A stretch of DNA of 64,000 bases, from NCBI RefSeq assembly GCF_030269545.1, contig NZ_BSTN01000013.1, positions 124,001-188,000 on the forward strand, given 5' to 3'. Of this stretch, positions 1 through 8,325 are shown in pieces. Made by a program: the position numbers and the translations under genes. Source of the DNA: Actinomadura sp. NBRC 104425. Its GTDB lineage: Bacteria > Actinomycetota > Actinomycetes > Streptosporangiales > Streptosporangiaceae. Positions within the stretch are counted from its first letter, which is position 1; each line of letters begins with the position of its first letter. A model generated the notes under the pieces. That model made no database searches. It was not told where the DNA came from and saw only the letters and a list, made by a program, of their open reading frames with translations.

Positions 1-483
1 GGCGCGCACGCCCGTCCACCGCTGGAACACCACGTCCTTGCAGTATCCAGCGGTGGCGGCGGCGTCGAGCACCTCGGGGCGGTGCCGGTCGAACCACGCC
101 AGCACCGGCCCGGCGCTGCCGGGGAACATGCCCGAGCCGGTGCGGCGGAAGACCCGCTCGGTCACGCCGTCGGCCGTCCACCCGGCCAGGATGTCGGCGG
201 CCCGGCCGTCCATCCATGACACCGCCGGGTGCACCGGCCGGGCGTTTCCGTCCACCAGCCACACGCCGTCGCCCTGGCCGGTCAGCCCGGCCAGGCGCGG
301 TGTCACGCCGAGCGCGGCGGTCACCTCGCCGACGGCCCGACACACCTCGTCGATGTCCTGCTCGACCCGGCCGTCGCGCACCGCCAGCCGGGTGCGCCGC
401 GACTCCACCCGCAGGACGCGTCCCCGCTCGTCGAAGGCCGCCGCCTTGACCAGCGAGGTCCCCACGTCGATCCCGACGTACAT
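1..483 (-). CDS. FGGY-family carbohydrate kinase, N-terminal part (runs off the left edge)
   Basis: The gene starts with ATG at 483 and has 161 codons in the window; the C-terminal two thirds are outside. The N-terminus has the FGGY phosphate-binding loop DVGTSLVKAAAFDERG, and residues around 70-95 (GLTGQGDGVWLVD, then PAVSWMDGRAA) match the substrate side of this fold. FGGY kinases phosphorylate pentoses, tetritols or glycerol with ATP in the cytosol. It lies 9 bases after the dehydrogenase gene, with GAGGG before the ATG, so it is probably the last known gene of the sugar/polyol operon. The substrate cannot be fixed from this piece; an erythritol- or xylulokinase-like role is inference. Confidence 0.85.
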   Translation of the reverse strand, partial: MYVGIDVGTSLVKAAAFDERGRVLRVESRRTRLAVRDGRVEQDIDEVCRAVGEVTAALGVTPRLAGLTGQGDGVWLVDGNARPVHPAVSWMDGRAADILAGWTADGVTERVFRRTGSGMFPGSAGPVLAWFDRHRPEVLDAAATAGYCKDVVFQRWTGVRA

Positions 484-492
484 GTGCCGCCC

Positions 493-1506
493 TCAGGGGT
501 TCATGCAGTGGGCCAGGGCCTCGCCGCGCGCGTACCGGCCGACCTCGGCGGCGACGATGCGGGCGGCCTTGTGCGCCACCGCGCGGCTGGCGCCGCCCAG
601 GTGCGGGGTCATGACGAGGTTGGGGGTGGTGAACAGCCGCGACCCGGCGGGGACGGGCTCGGCGTAGAAGGTGTCCAGCCCGGCGGCCATCAGGTGGCCG
701 GAGTCCAGGGCGTCGCAGAGGGCGTCGTAGTCGAGCAGCGGCCCGCGCGCCACGTTGACCAGCACCGACCCTGACGGCATGAGACCGATCTCGCGCGCGC
801 CGATCAGGCCGCGGGTCTCGGGGGTGACGCGGGCGTGCAGCGTCACCACCCGCGACCGGCCGAGCAGCTCCTCCAGGGTGTCGACGCGCTCGCCGACGAC
901 CTCGCCCTCGGCGTACGGGTCGTACACCAGCACCTTCGCGCCGAACGCCGCCATGACGCGGGCGACGCGGCTGCCGATCGCGCCGTACCCGACCAGGCCG
1001 ACGGTGGTGTCCTCCAGTTCCAGCCCGCAGTTCTCATAGGAGTAGAAGTCGCCGCGCCACTCGCGCTCGACGGCCAGCGAGTGGTGCGTCTGGGGGATGC
1101 GGCGCAGCGTCGCCAGCATGATCCCGACGGTGAACTCGGCGGTGGCGGTGGCGTTGCGGCCGGGCGCGTAGCAGACCCGCACGCCCCGCTCGGCGGCGGC
1201 CTCGACGTTGACGTTGACCGGACCGCCGCGGCTGACGACGATCAGCTTCAGGTCGGGTGCGGCCGCCAGCACGCGGCGGGTGAACGGCGCCATCTGGGTG
1301 ACGCACACCTCCGCCCCGTCCAGCGCCTCGATCATGGCGTCCTCGGTGCCGGACGCCTCGTCCACCTCGGCGACCCGGCCGAACGGCTCCACCGGCCACG
1401 GCAGGGTGGCCTCGGCGATGTCCGGGGCGTCGCCCAGCTCGTCGCGCAGGGCCTTGACCAGCAGCGAGGTCAGCACGAAATGGTCACCGGCGGCAAGAAT
1501 CCTCAT
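493..1506 (-). CDS. D-isomer-specific 2-hydroxyacid dehydrogenase
   Basis: This is a 337-residue NAD-dependent 2-hydroxyacid dehydrogenase (phosphoglycerate dehydrogenase-like fold). The Rossmann motif VGYGAIGSRVARV lies near residues 171-183. The catalytic set is visible: Arg in LHARVTPETRGLIG, Glu in FYAEP, and His in MTPHLGGAS. Enzymes of this type interconvert 2-oxo acids and D-2-hydroxy acids. The gene overlaps the upstream ATPase gene by 4 bases, which implies translational coupling inside the sugar/polyol operon. Its substrate is unknown; oxidation or reduction of a sugar-acid intermediate fits the context. Confidence 0.9.
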   Translation of the reverse strand: MRILAAGDHFVLTSLLVKALRDELGDAPDIAEATLPWPVEPFGRVAEVDEASGTEDAMIEALDGAEVCVTQMAPFTRRVLAAAPDLKLIVVSRGGPVNVNVEAAAERGVRVCYAPGRNATATAEFTVGIMLATLRRIPQTHHSLAVEREWRGDFYSYENCGLELEDTTVGLVGYGAIGSRVARVMAAFGAKVLVYDPYAEGEVVGERVDTLEELLGRSRVVTLHARVTPETRGLIGAREIGLMPSGSVLVNVARGPLLDYDALCDALDSGHLMAAGLDTFYAEPVPAGSRLFTTPNLVMTPHLGGASRAVAHKAARIVAAEVGRYARGEALAHCMNP

Positions 1507-2585
1507 CGGATCGCCTCTCCTGTCTCGGCGTCGAACACATGGGTGCGGTGCGGGTCGAAGCGCAGGGCCACGGCCTCGCCGGCGTTCAGCCGGACCTCGG
1601 GGGCGGTCTGCGCGACGACGGCCTTGTCCACGCCCTCCAGCCGCAGGGTGGCCAGGCCCATCTCCAGCAGCGGCTCGTAGACCGCGACGGTGCCGCGCAG
1701 GTCGGCCTCGGCCCCCGACAGCAGCACGTCCTCGGGGCGGACGCCGACGACGACCTCGCGCCCGTCGGGCACCCGCACGCCCTCCGGCAGCGGCACGCGG
1801 ACGGCCTGCGACAGCCGGACCGCGCCGCCGTCCACCCGCCCGGGCAGCAGGTTGATGACCGGTTCGCCGACGAAGTCGGCGACGAACAGGTTGGCCGGCC
1901 GGTCGTAGATCTCGTCGGGGGTGCCGATCTGCTGGATGACCCCGTCCTTCATCACGGCGATCCGGTCGGCCAGCGAGACCGCCTCCTCCTGGTCGTGGGT
2001 GACCAGGATGGTGGTGTAGCCGAGGTCGCGCTGCAGGCGCTTGAGCTCGCGGCGGGTGGTGTCGCGCTGGGCGGCGTCCAGGTGCGACAGCGGCTCGTCC
2101 AGCAGCAGCACGTCGGGCCGCCGCACCAGCGCGCGGGCCAGCGCCACGCGCTGCTTCTGCCCGCTGGACAGCCCGCCGGGCTTGGCGTCCAGCAGGTCGG
2201 TCAGCTCGATCCGGCGGGCCATGTCCTCGACCCGCCGGGCCGCCTCCCGCTTGTCGACGCCGCGTGCCGACAGCCCGAACGCCAGGTTCTCCCGGACGGT
2301 CAGCGGCGGGTACAGCGCGTAGTTCTCGAACGCCACGCCGATGTTGCGGCGCTGCGGCGGCAGCCCCACCATCGACCTGCCGCCGACCACGATGTCGCCG
2401 CCGGTCACCTCCTCCAGCCCGGCGATCATGCGGAGGGTGGTGGACTTGCCGCAGCCGGACGGGCCGAGCAGCCCGAGCAGCTCCCCCGACGGCACCTCCA
2501 GGTCGATGCCGCGCACCGCCGCCACGTCCGGGCGGCCCTTGCGGCGGTAGGTCTTGCGCAGGTCGCGCAGCGCCATGTCAGCCAT
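1503..2585 (-). CDS. ABC transporter ATP-binding protein (UgpC/MalK type), first of two
   Basis: A 360-residue ATPase of the carbohydrate-uptake MalK/UgpC type. It has Walker A GPSGCGKST (about residue 40), the signature LSSGQKQR, Walker B LLLDEPLSHLD and the H-loop VTHDQEEA, followed by a C-terminal TOBE/OB domain. It energises sugar import at the inner face of the membrane. The ATG at 2585 overlaps the isomerase gene by 8 bases; the ATG at 2576 is an alternative. A second, different ATPase is encoded at 6389-7492, so the importer may use a heterodimeric ATPase pair, as known for rhizobial glycerol transporters (GlpS/GlpT). Confidence 0.93.
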   Translation of the reverse strand: MADMALRDLRKTYRRKGRPDVAAVRGIDLEVPSGELLGLLGPSGCGKSTTLRMIAGLEEVTGGDIVVGGRSMVGLPPQRRNIGVAFENYALYPPLTVRENLAFGLSARGVDKREAARRVEDMARRIELTDLLDAKPGGLSSGQKQRVALARALVRRPDVLLLDEPLSHLDAAQRDTTRRELKRLQRDLGYTTILVTHDQEEAVSLADRIAVMKDGVIQQIGTPDEIYDRPANLFVADFVGEPVINLLPGRVDGGAVRLSQAVRVPLPEGVRVPDGREVVVGVRPEDVLLSGAEADLRGTVAVYEPLLEMGLATLRLEGVDKAVVAQTAPEVRLNAGEAVALRFDPHRTHVFDAETGEAIR

Positions 2586-3072
2586 GCCGGCCGTCCTCGT
2601 ACTCGGCGATCACCGCGATCTTGCGGGCGCTGGCGGACCCGGGGTCGAACCGGTGGCCGAGCCACTCGTCGACGATCCGGGCGGCCAGTTCGGGGCCGAC
2701 GACCCGCGCGCCCATCGTCAGCACCTGGCAGTTGTTGGACAGCACCGCGCGTTCGGCGGAGTAGGTGTCGTGCGCGGTGGTGGCGCGCACCCCGGGCACC
2801 TTGTTGGCGGTGATCGCCATGCCGATGCCGGTGCCGCACACCAGCACCGCCCTGTCCAGCCGCCCGGCGGCGACCTCCTCGGCGACCCGGAGGCCCACGT
2901 TCGGGTACGGCTCGGTGTCGGCGGCCTCCCGCACCCCGAAGTCGCGGACCTCGGCCACCCGCGGGTCGCCGGCCAGCAGCTCCCGCAGCCGCTCCTTGAG
3001 CGCGAATCCGGCGTCGTCGGCTCCCACCCCGATGACGAACCGGTCCTCGCCGCCCGCCTGCACGTCACTCAC
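2578..3072 (-). CDS. RpiB/LacAB-family sugar-phosphate isomerase
   Basis: A 164-residue protein if started at GTG 3072, which has AGGTG upstream and matches the usual RpiB length. A longer upstream start is possible but adds an arginine/tryptophan-rich tail of no known use. The signature CGTGIGMAITANKVPG carries the catalytic Cys. Near the N-terminus GADDAGFALKE stands where ribose-5-phosphate isomerase B usually has DHAGF, so the His is replaced by Asp. RpiB-family members isomerise ribose-5-P, allose-6-P or tetrulose phosphates. Linkage to a DhaK-DhaL kinase suggests an erythrulose-phosphate isomerase (inference). It overlaps both neighbours by 8 bases. Confidence 0.88.
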   Translation of the reverse strand: MSDVQAGGEDRFVIGVGADDAGFALKERLRELLAGDPRVAEVRDFGVREAADTEPYPNVGLRVAEEVAAGRLDRAVLVCGTGIGMAITANKVPGVRATTAHDTYSAERAVLSNNCQVLTMGARVVGPELAARIVDEWLGHRFDPGSASARKIAVIAEYEDGRHG

Positions 3073-4849
3073 CGTCCACACCTTTCGCTTCCACCAGGGG
3101 TATCCGTCCCGCGTCCGCCGCACCGGTGCCGGCGGCGGTCTCGGTGCCCGTCTCGGCGGCGGCCAGGACGGCGGCCGCCTCCTCCAGGCACCAGGTCAGG
3201 GAGACGGCGCCGGGATCGGGCACGCCGCGGCCCTTCTCGCCGAGGGCGGCGGCCCGGCCGCGCCGCGTGATCATCTGCGCGGTGCCGTCCGCGCCGGCGC
3301 GGGCGGCGGGCAGCGCCGCGGCCCAGGCGGCGGCGAGCCGGTCGCCCGCCGCGACGCGCTCTTCCAGCGCGTCCGCGAACGGCACCAGCGCGTCCAGCAG
3401 GGTCTTGTCGCCGGGGGCGGACCGGCCGAGCCGCATCATCTCCGCGACCGCCGACCGCAGCCCGGCCGCCACGGCCGCCGCCCCGGACCGGGCGGCCAGC
3501 TCGGTGCCGAGCCGGTCCAGCAGCACGCCCCACAGCGCGCCGGAGGCGCCGCCCGCCCGGTCGGCGAACGCGGCGCCCGCCGCGACCAGCGCCGGGCCCG
3601 CGCCGCCGCAGGTGCGGGCGGCGGCGTCGGCGGCGGCGCGCAGGCCGCGCACCATGCCGGCGCCGTGGTCGCCGTCGCCGGCGACCGCGTCCAGCCGGGC
3701 CAGCTCGGGCTCGTCGCGCTGCACGCGGTCGCGGGCGCGGGCCAGGGCGGCGCGCACGATCCGGGCGCCGGGGTCGGCGTCGTCCACCGCCGGGGCCGGC
3801 TCCGGCACGGCCGCCCGCTCGGCCACGACCGGGGCGACGTCGGGCAGCGGGGCGCCGCGGCGGAACGCGGGGGTGTCGGCGGGCGCGTCCCACAGCTCGG
3901 CCAGCTCGCCGTCCAGCCAGGTGAGGGTGAGCGAGCAGCCCGCCATGTCCAGCGAGGTGACCAGCTCCCCCACCTCGGGGCCGCGCAGCCGCAGCCCCTC
4001 GGCCGCCAGCAGCCGCACCACGTCGGCGTACAGGACGAACAGCTCCTCGTACTTGGTCGCGCCGAGCCCGTTGAGGACCAGTGCGACCTCGTCGCCGGCG
4101 CCGTCGGGCCGTTCGGCCAGCAGCCCCTCCACCAGGGCGGCGGCCAGTTCGCGGGCGCTGAGCCGGTCCACCGTCCGCACCCCGGGCTCGCCGTGGATGC
4201 CCAGGCCGATCTCCATCCGCGCCGGGTCGACGGTGAACAGCGGCTCGTCGCGGCCGGGGAAGGTGCACCCGGCGAACGCGACGCCGAGGGTGCGGGTCCG
4301 GTCGTTGGCCTTGCGGGCGATCCGCTCCACCTCGTCGAGCGTGTCGCCGCGTTCGGCGGCGGCGCCGGCCGCCTTGAACACCGTGAAGTCGCCGGCGATG
4401 CCGCGCCGGTCGGCGGCGCGTTCGGGCGGGGCCGAGGCGATGTCGTCGGTGACCAGCACCGTCCGCACGTCCATGCCCTCGGAGCGGGCGCGCAGCTCGG
4501 CCAGCCCGAAGTGCATGACGTCGCCGCCGTAGTTGCCGTAGGAGATCAGCGCGCCCGCGCCGGAGTCGACCGCGCGCAGCGTCCGGTACGCCTGCTCGGC
4601 GGACGGGCTGGTGAAGATGTCGCCGACGACCGCGGCGGTGGCCAGGCCCGCGCCGACCAGCCCGGCGAACGCCGGGTAGTGGCCGGAGCCGCCGCCGATC
4701 ACCACCGACACCCGGCCGGGGCGCGGCCCGCCGCGCCGCATCACCGCCGACGCGCCCGGCACCCGCTCCAGGTAGCGGCCGTAGGCGGCGGTCAGCCCGG
4801 TGAGGAACTGCTCCTTGAAGTCGGCGGGGGCGTTGAACACGTGCGTCAC
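3065..4849 (-). CDS. Fused DhaK-DhaL dihydroxyacetone-type kinase (possible tetrulose kinase)
   Basis: A 594-residue ATP-dependent kinase fusing DhaK (about 1-330) and DhaL (about 375-575). The DhaK half has IGGGSGHYPAF and YGNYGGDVMHFG, and GIHGEPG carries the His that forms a hemiaminal with the ketone substrate. The DhaL half has AGDGDHGAGM, the Mg-ADP site. This fused form uses ATP, not PEP. Start GTG 4849 overlaps the HAD gene by 4 bases (GTGA). Dihydroxyacetone is the classical substrate. D- and L-erythrulose kinases of mycobacterial threitol/erythritol pathways belong to the same family, and the adjacent RpiB gene favours that reading (inference). Confidence 0.93.
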   Translation of the reverse strand: MTHVFNAPADFKEQFLTGLTAAYGRYLERVPGASAVMRRGGPRPGRVSVVIGGGSGHYPAFAGLVGAGLATAAVVGDIFTSPSAEQAYRTLRAVDSGAGALISYGNYGGDVMHFGLAELRARSEGMDVRTVLVTDDIASAPPERAADRRGIAGDFTVFKAAGAAAERGDTLDEVERIARKANDRTRTLGVAFAGCTFPGRDEPLFTVDPARMEIGLGIHGEPGVRTVDRLSARELAAALVEGLLAERPDGAGDEVALVLNGLGATKYEELFVLYADVVRLLAAEGLRLRGPEVGELVTSLDMAGCSLTLTWLDGELAELWDAPADTPAFRRGAPLPDVAPVVAERAAVPEPAPAVDDADPGARIVRAALARARDRVQRDEPELARLDAVAGDGDHGAGMVRGLRAAADAAARTCGGAGPALVAAGAAFADRAGGASGALWGVLLDRLGTELAARSGAAAVAAGLRSAVAEMMRLGRSAPGDKTLLDALVPFADALEERVAAGDRLAAAWAAALPAARAGADGTAQMITRRGRAAALGEKGRGVPDPGAVSLTWCLEEAAAVLAAAETGTETAAGTGAADAGRIPLVEAKGVDGE

Positions 4850-5574
4850 GGCGCCTCCCCGGGGATTCCGGTCTCGATCAGGGTGAGGATGCGGCGCCGG
4901 GCGTCGTCGGGCGAGGCCGCGATCTGCGCGGCCAGGCCGAGCGCGTCCGGCTTGGGCGGGTAGACGGGGTTGGGGATGCCGATGACGGTGAGCCCGGCGG
5001 CGTGCGCGGCGCGGATGCCGTTGCCGGAGTCCTCCACGGCGAGGCCGTGCCGGGGGTCGATGCCCAGCCGCCGCACCGCCTCGGCGTACACGTCCGGGGA
5101 CGGCTTGCCGCGCGGGACCTCCTCGCTGGACACCGTGGCGGAGAACCGGTCGGCCACCCCGAAGTGCGGCAGCACCGCGTCGATCAGCTGCCGGGCGGCC
5201 GAGGACGCCAGCGCCACCGGCACCCGCTCGGACACGTCGGCGATCAGGTCGAGGGCGCCGTCGAGCGGTTCGATGCGGCCCCGGTGCAGCGCGTCGACCA
5301 TGAACGCCACGCACTCTGCGCGCACGGCGTCGGCGCGGGACGGGTCGCCGAACAGGCCCGCGATGTGCGCGGCCCATTCGGGGGCGCTCATGCCCTGCAC
5401 GGCGGCGGTGTCCTCGGGCCGCCACGTGCGGCCGTGGCGGGCGCAGTAGTGCTGCCAGCTCTCCTCCCACAGGTGCTCGCTGTCGACGAGCACCCCGTCC
5501 ATGTCGAACACCACCCCGGCGACCGAGCGCGTGCCGCGCGCCGCCGAGTCGGATGCGGTGGATGAAAAGGTCAC
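4846..5574 (-). CDS. HAD-superfamily sugar-phosphatase / beta-phosphoglucomutase-like hydrolase
   Basis: A 242-residue HAD subfamily I enzyme. Motif I is FDMDGVLVD (about residues 20-28) with both catalytic Asp, motif II is ALASSA, motif III is the Lys in PRGKPSPDVY, and motif IV is VEDSGNGI. A helical cap domain lies between motifs I and II. It probably dephosphorylates a small sugar phosphate, or acts as a mutase. GTG 5574 gives a 4-base overlap with the DeoR gene and puts the protein in the translationally coupled run. Its role may be to remove dead-end sugar phosphates (inference). Confidence 0.88.
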   Translation of the reverse strand: MTFSSTASDSAARGTRSVAGVVFDMDGVLVDSEHLWEESWQHYCARHGRTWRPEDTAAVQGMSAPEWAAHIAGLFGDPSRADAVRAECVAFMVDALHRGRIEPLDGALDLIADVSERVPVALASSAARQLIDAVLPHFGVADRFSATVSSEEVPRGKPSPDVYAEAVRRLGIDPRHGLAVEDSGNGIRAAHAAGLTVIGIPNPVYPPKPDALGLAAQIAASPDDARRRILTLIETGIPGEAP

Positions 5575-6392
5575 GAACCGGCCACCTCGTAGTTGACTTT
5601 GTGTTCCTCCAGGTCGCGCAGGTGGTCGGGGTCGGCGCCGGCGTCGACGAGCACGCGCTCGAAGACGCTCAGCGCCGCCAGCCGGTGCAGCGCGACCTTG
5701 CCGAGCTTGGTGTGGTCGAGCAGCAGCACGTTGCGCGCGGCGGCGTCGAGCATGGCCCGCTTGACCGCCACGATGTGCTGCTCCTGGTGGTAGGCGAAGC
5801 CGCCGGAGACCGCCGACGTGGACACAAAGCACAGGTCCACGCTGAGCGAGGTCACCGCCTCCACGCACGACACCCCCAGGAAGGAGTCGTGCGACAGGTC
5901 GTAGTCACCGCCGACCGCCATCAGCCGGATCCCGCGCGCCCGCGACAGCAGGTTCAGCCCGGCCATGTAGTTGGTGACGACGGTCAGCGGGGTGATGACG
6001 CCCTCGGCGAGCCGCCGGGCCAGCGCGAGCGCGGTGGTGGAGTCGTCCAGCATCACCGCCATGCCGGGCTCGATGAGCTCCAGTGCGCGGGCGGCGACGG
6101 CGTCCTTCTCCGCCTGCATCGCCTTCAGCCGGTAGGCGACGTTGCTCTCGAACACCCCCGACGGCTGGGCGGTGACGCCGCCGCGGTACTTGCGGACGAT
6201 GCCCTGCCGCTCCAGCTCGTCCAGGTCCCGGTGGATGGTCATCTGGCTGACCTGGAAGCGCTCGGCCAGCTCCGCGGCCGACAGCGAGCCCTCCGCCAGG
6301 ACCTGCTCGGCGATCGCCGCCTGCCGCGCCGCCGGGCCCCGCGGCGGGGCCTCGGCGGCGGCCCGCCGGTCCTGCTCCCGGGCGGCGGTCAC
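5571..6392 (-). CDS. DeoR-family transcriptional repressor of the sugar/polyol operon
   Basis: A 273-residue regulator. The N-terminal winged helix (about residues 20-75) has the DeoR pattern SAAELAERFQVSQMTIHRDL followed by LERQGIVRKYRGG. The C-terminal DeoRC domain (about 95-250) is the sugar-phosphate sensor and carries VMLDDSTTALALARRL. Such proteins usually repress their own catabolic operon until a phosphorylated intermediate binds. It is encoded inside the operon, with 4-base overlaps on both sides (start GTG 6392), so autoregulation is likely. Probable operators lie in the 10809-11066 gap. Confidence 0.92.
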   Translation of the reverse strand: MTAAREQDRRAAAEAPPRGPAARQAAIAEQVLAEGSLSAAELAERFQVSQMTIHRDLDELERQGIVRKYRGGVTAQPSGVFESNVAYRLKAMQAEKDAVAARALELIEPGMAVMLDDSTTALALARRLAEGVITPLTVVTNYMAGLNLLSRARGIRLMAVGGDYDLSHDSFLGVSCVEAVTSLSVDLCFVSTSAVSGGFAYHQEQHIVAVKRAMLDAAARNVLLLDHTKLGKVALHRLAALSVFERVLVDAGADPDHLRDLEEHKVNYEVAGS

Positions 6393-7492
6393 GGCGCGAT
6401 CCTCCGCCCGCCGTCGGCGGGGTCGAACAGCAGCAGCCGCGCCGTCGGCACCGCCAGCCGCACCTCGTCCTCGCGGCCCAGGCCGGCGGCGTCCTCGCGC
6501 GGCACGACCAGCGACACGCGCGACTCGCCGACGCTGACGGTGACCTCGCTGTGCCGGCCGAGGATCTCGGTGACGTAGACGCGGCCGCGCAGCTCGGCGG
6601 TCCCGTCGGCGGGGCGCCCGTCGCGGACCAGCATCACGTCGCGGGGCCGCACGCCCAGCACCAGGTCCCGGCCCGGCGGGACCGCGGCGCCGCCGGGCAG
6701 CGGGATGTCGATCTCGCCGTCGGGGGTGCGGAACCGGCCGCCCTCGGCCGCGGCGCCCGCCACGAGGTTGACGCGCGGCTTGCCGAACGACTCGGCCACG
6801 AACGTGTCGGCGGGCCGGTCCCAGATCTCCTCGCGGGTGCCGACCTGCACGATCCGGCCCTCGCGCAGCACGCCGATGCGGTCGCCGAGGCCGAGGGCCT
6901 CCACGTAGTCGTGGGTGACGTACAGGGTGGTGGTGCGCTCCACCGCGCCGATCGTCTTCAGCTCGGCGCGCATCGACTGGCGCAGCTTGGCGTCCAGGTG
7001 CGACAGCGGCTCGTCCAGCAGGAACGCGTCGGCCGGGCGCACCAGCACGCGGCCGAGCGCGACCCGCTGCCGCTGCCCGTTGGACAGCTCGCCCACGTTG
7101 CGGTCCAGCAGGTGGGAGATGCCGAGCAGCTCGGCGATGCGGCCCACGCGGCGCGCGGCCTCGTCGGCGGGCACCTTGTAGCGGGGCGAGCGCAGCGGCG
7201 AGGCCATGTTGTCGTAGGCGCTGTAGTGCGGGTAGAGGGCGTAGCTCTCGAAGCACATCGCCACGCGCCGGTCGTAGGGCTCGACGCCGTCCATGTCGAC
7301 GCCGCCGATCTCCACGCGGCCCTCGTCGGGCTGCTCCAGCCCGGCGACGGCCTTGAGGGTGGTGGTCTTGCCGGCGCCGGACGGGCCGAGCAGGCAGAAG
7401 AACTCGCCGTCGCGCAGCTCCAGGTCCACCCCGTCCAGCGCGGTGACCTTGCCGTAGGTCTTGCGCAGCCCCTTGAGGACGATCTCGGCCAT
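6389..7492 (-). CDS. ABC transporter ATP-binding protein (UgpC/MalK type), second of two
   Basis: A 367-residue sugar ABC ATPase. Walker A is GPSGAGKTT (about residue 38), the signature is LSNGQRQR, Walker B is FLLDEPLSHLD, and the H-loop is VTHDYVEA. The C-terminal TOBE domain lies past residue 240. It begins at ATG 7492, sharing one base with the stop of the permease gene upstream. It differs clearly from the ATPase at 1503-2585 (CFESYALYPHYS versus AFENYALYPPLT in the Q-loop region). The pair may form a heterodimer on the permeases encoded next to it. Confidence 0.93.
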   Translation of the reverse strand: MAEIVLKGLRKTYGKVTALDGVDLELRDGEFFCLLGPSGAGKTTTLKAVAGLEQPDEGRVEIGGVDMDGVEPYDRRVAMCFESYALYPHYSAYDNMASPLRSPRYKVPADEAARRVGRIAELLGISHLLDRNVGELSNGQRQRVALGRVLVRPADAFLLDEPLSHLDAKLRQSMRAELKTIGAVERTTTLYVTHDYVEALGLGDRIGVLREGRIVQVGTREEIWDRPADTFVAESFGKPRVNLVAGAAAEGGRFRTPDGEIDIPLPGGAAVPPGRDLVLGVRPRDVMLVRDGRPADGTAELRGRVYVTEILGRHSEVTVSVGESRVSLVVPREDAAGLGREDEVRLAVPTARLLLFDPADGGRRIAP

Positions 7493-8325
7493 CAGCTCTT
7501 CACCGCCCCGAAGGACAGGCCGCGCACCAGGTAGCGCTGGATGGTCAGCGCCAGCACCAGCGGCGGCACCGCCGACACCAGCGCGGCCGCGGCGGTCAGG
7601 TTGTACTTGGGCCGGTCGCCGCCGAGGAACGACAGCGCGCCGACCGTGACGGTCTGGGCGTTGGAGGAGGTGAGGATCAGCGGGAACACGAAGTTGTTCC
7701 AGGCGAAGATGAACGCCAGCAGGCTGACCGCGGCGATGCCCGGCTTGACCAGCGGCAGCGCGATCTTCACGAACGCCCGGGTGCGGGAGTAGCCGTCCAG
7801 CAGCGCGGCCTGCTCCAGTTCCGGTGACAGGTCGGTGAAGTACGACCGCATGATCCACACGATGAGCGGCATGGTGACCAGCTGCAGCACCCAGATGACA
7901 CCGACGTAGGTGTCGAAGAGACCGAGCTGCTGGTACAGCACGAACAGCGGGATGATCACCGTCAGCTCGGGGGCGAACCGGAACGACAGCAGGGTGAACA
8001 TCAGGTTCTCCGAGCCGCGGAACTTCCAGCGCGCCGCCGCGTACGCCGCGGGCAGCCCGATCAGCAGCGACAGCGCCACCGCGCCGATCGACACCACCAG
8101 GCTGTTGACGAAGAAGCGCACGAACGGCACGCCCTCGACCTCGCCGCCGCCCAGCACCGTCCGGTAGGAGTCCAGCGTCGGGCTGAACGAGAAGTAGGTG
8201 TTGAACAGCTGGTTGTCCGGCTTGAGCGACAGGATCAGCATCCACGCCACGGGGAACAGCGCGAACACGAAGTACACGACGAGCCCGGCGTTGACGGCGA
8301 TCCCGGTGAGCCGATCCTTGTTCAT
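7492..8325 (-). CDS. Carbohydrate ABC transporter permease (MalG type)
   Basis: A 277-residue inner-membrane permease with six predicted hydrophobic segments, the first at about residues 10-32. The cytoplasmic EAA loop that docks the ATPase reads EQAALLDGYSRTRAFVKI (about 175-192). It forms the import channel with the MalF-type partner at 8322-9299, with which it overlaps by 4 bases. Length and topology are usual for MalG/UgpE relatives. Confidence 0.93.
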   Translation of the reverse strand: MNKDRLTGIAVNAGLVVYFVFALFPVAWMLILSLKPDNQLFNTYFSFSPTLDSYRTVLGGGEVEGVPFVRFFVNSLVVSIGAVALSLLIGLPAAYAAARWKFRGSENLMFTLLSFRFAPELTVIIPLFVLYQQLGLFDTYVGVIWVLQLVTMPLIVWIMRSYFTDLSPELEQAALLDGYSRTRAFVKIALPLVKPGIAAVSLLAFIFAWNNFVFPLILTSSNAQTVTVGALSFLGGDRPKYNLTAAAALVSAVPPLVLALTIQRYLVRGLSFGAVKS

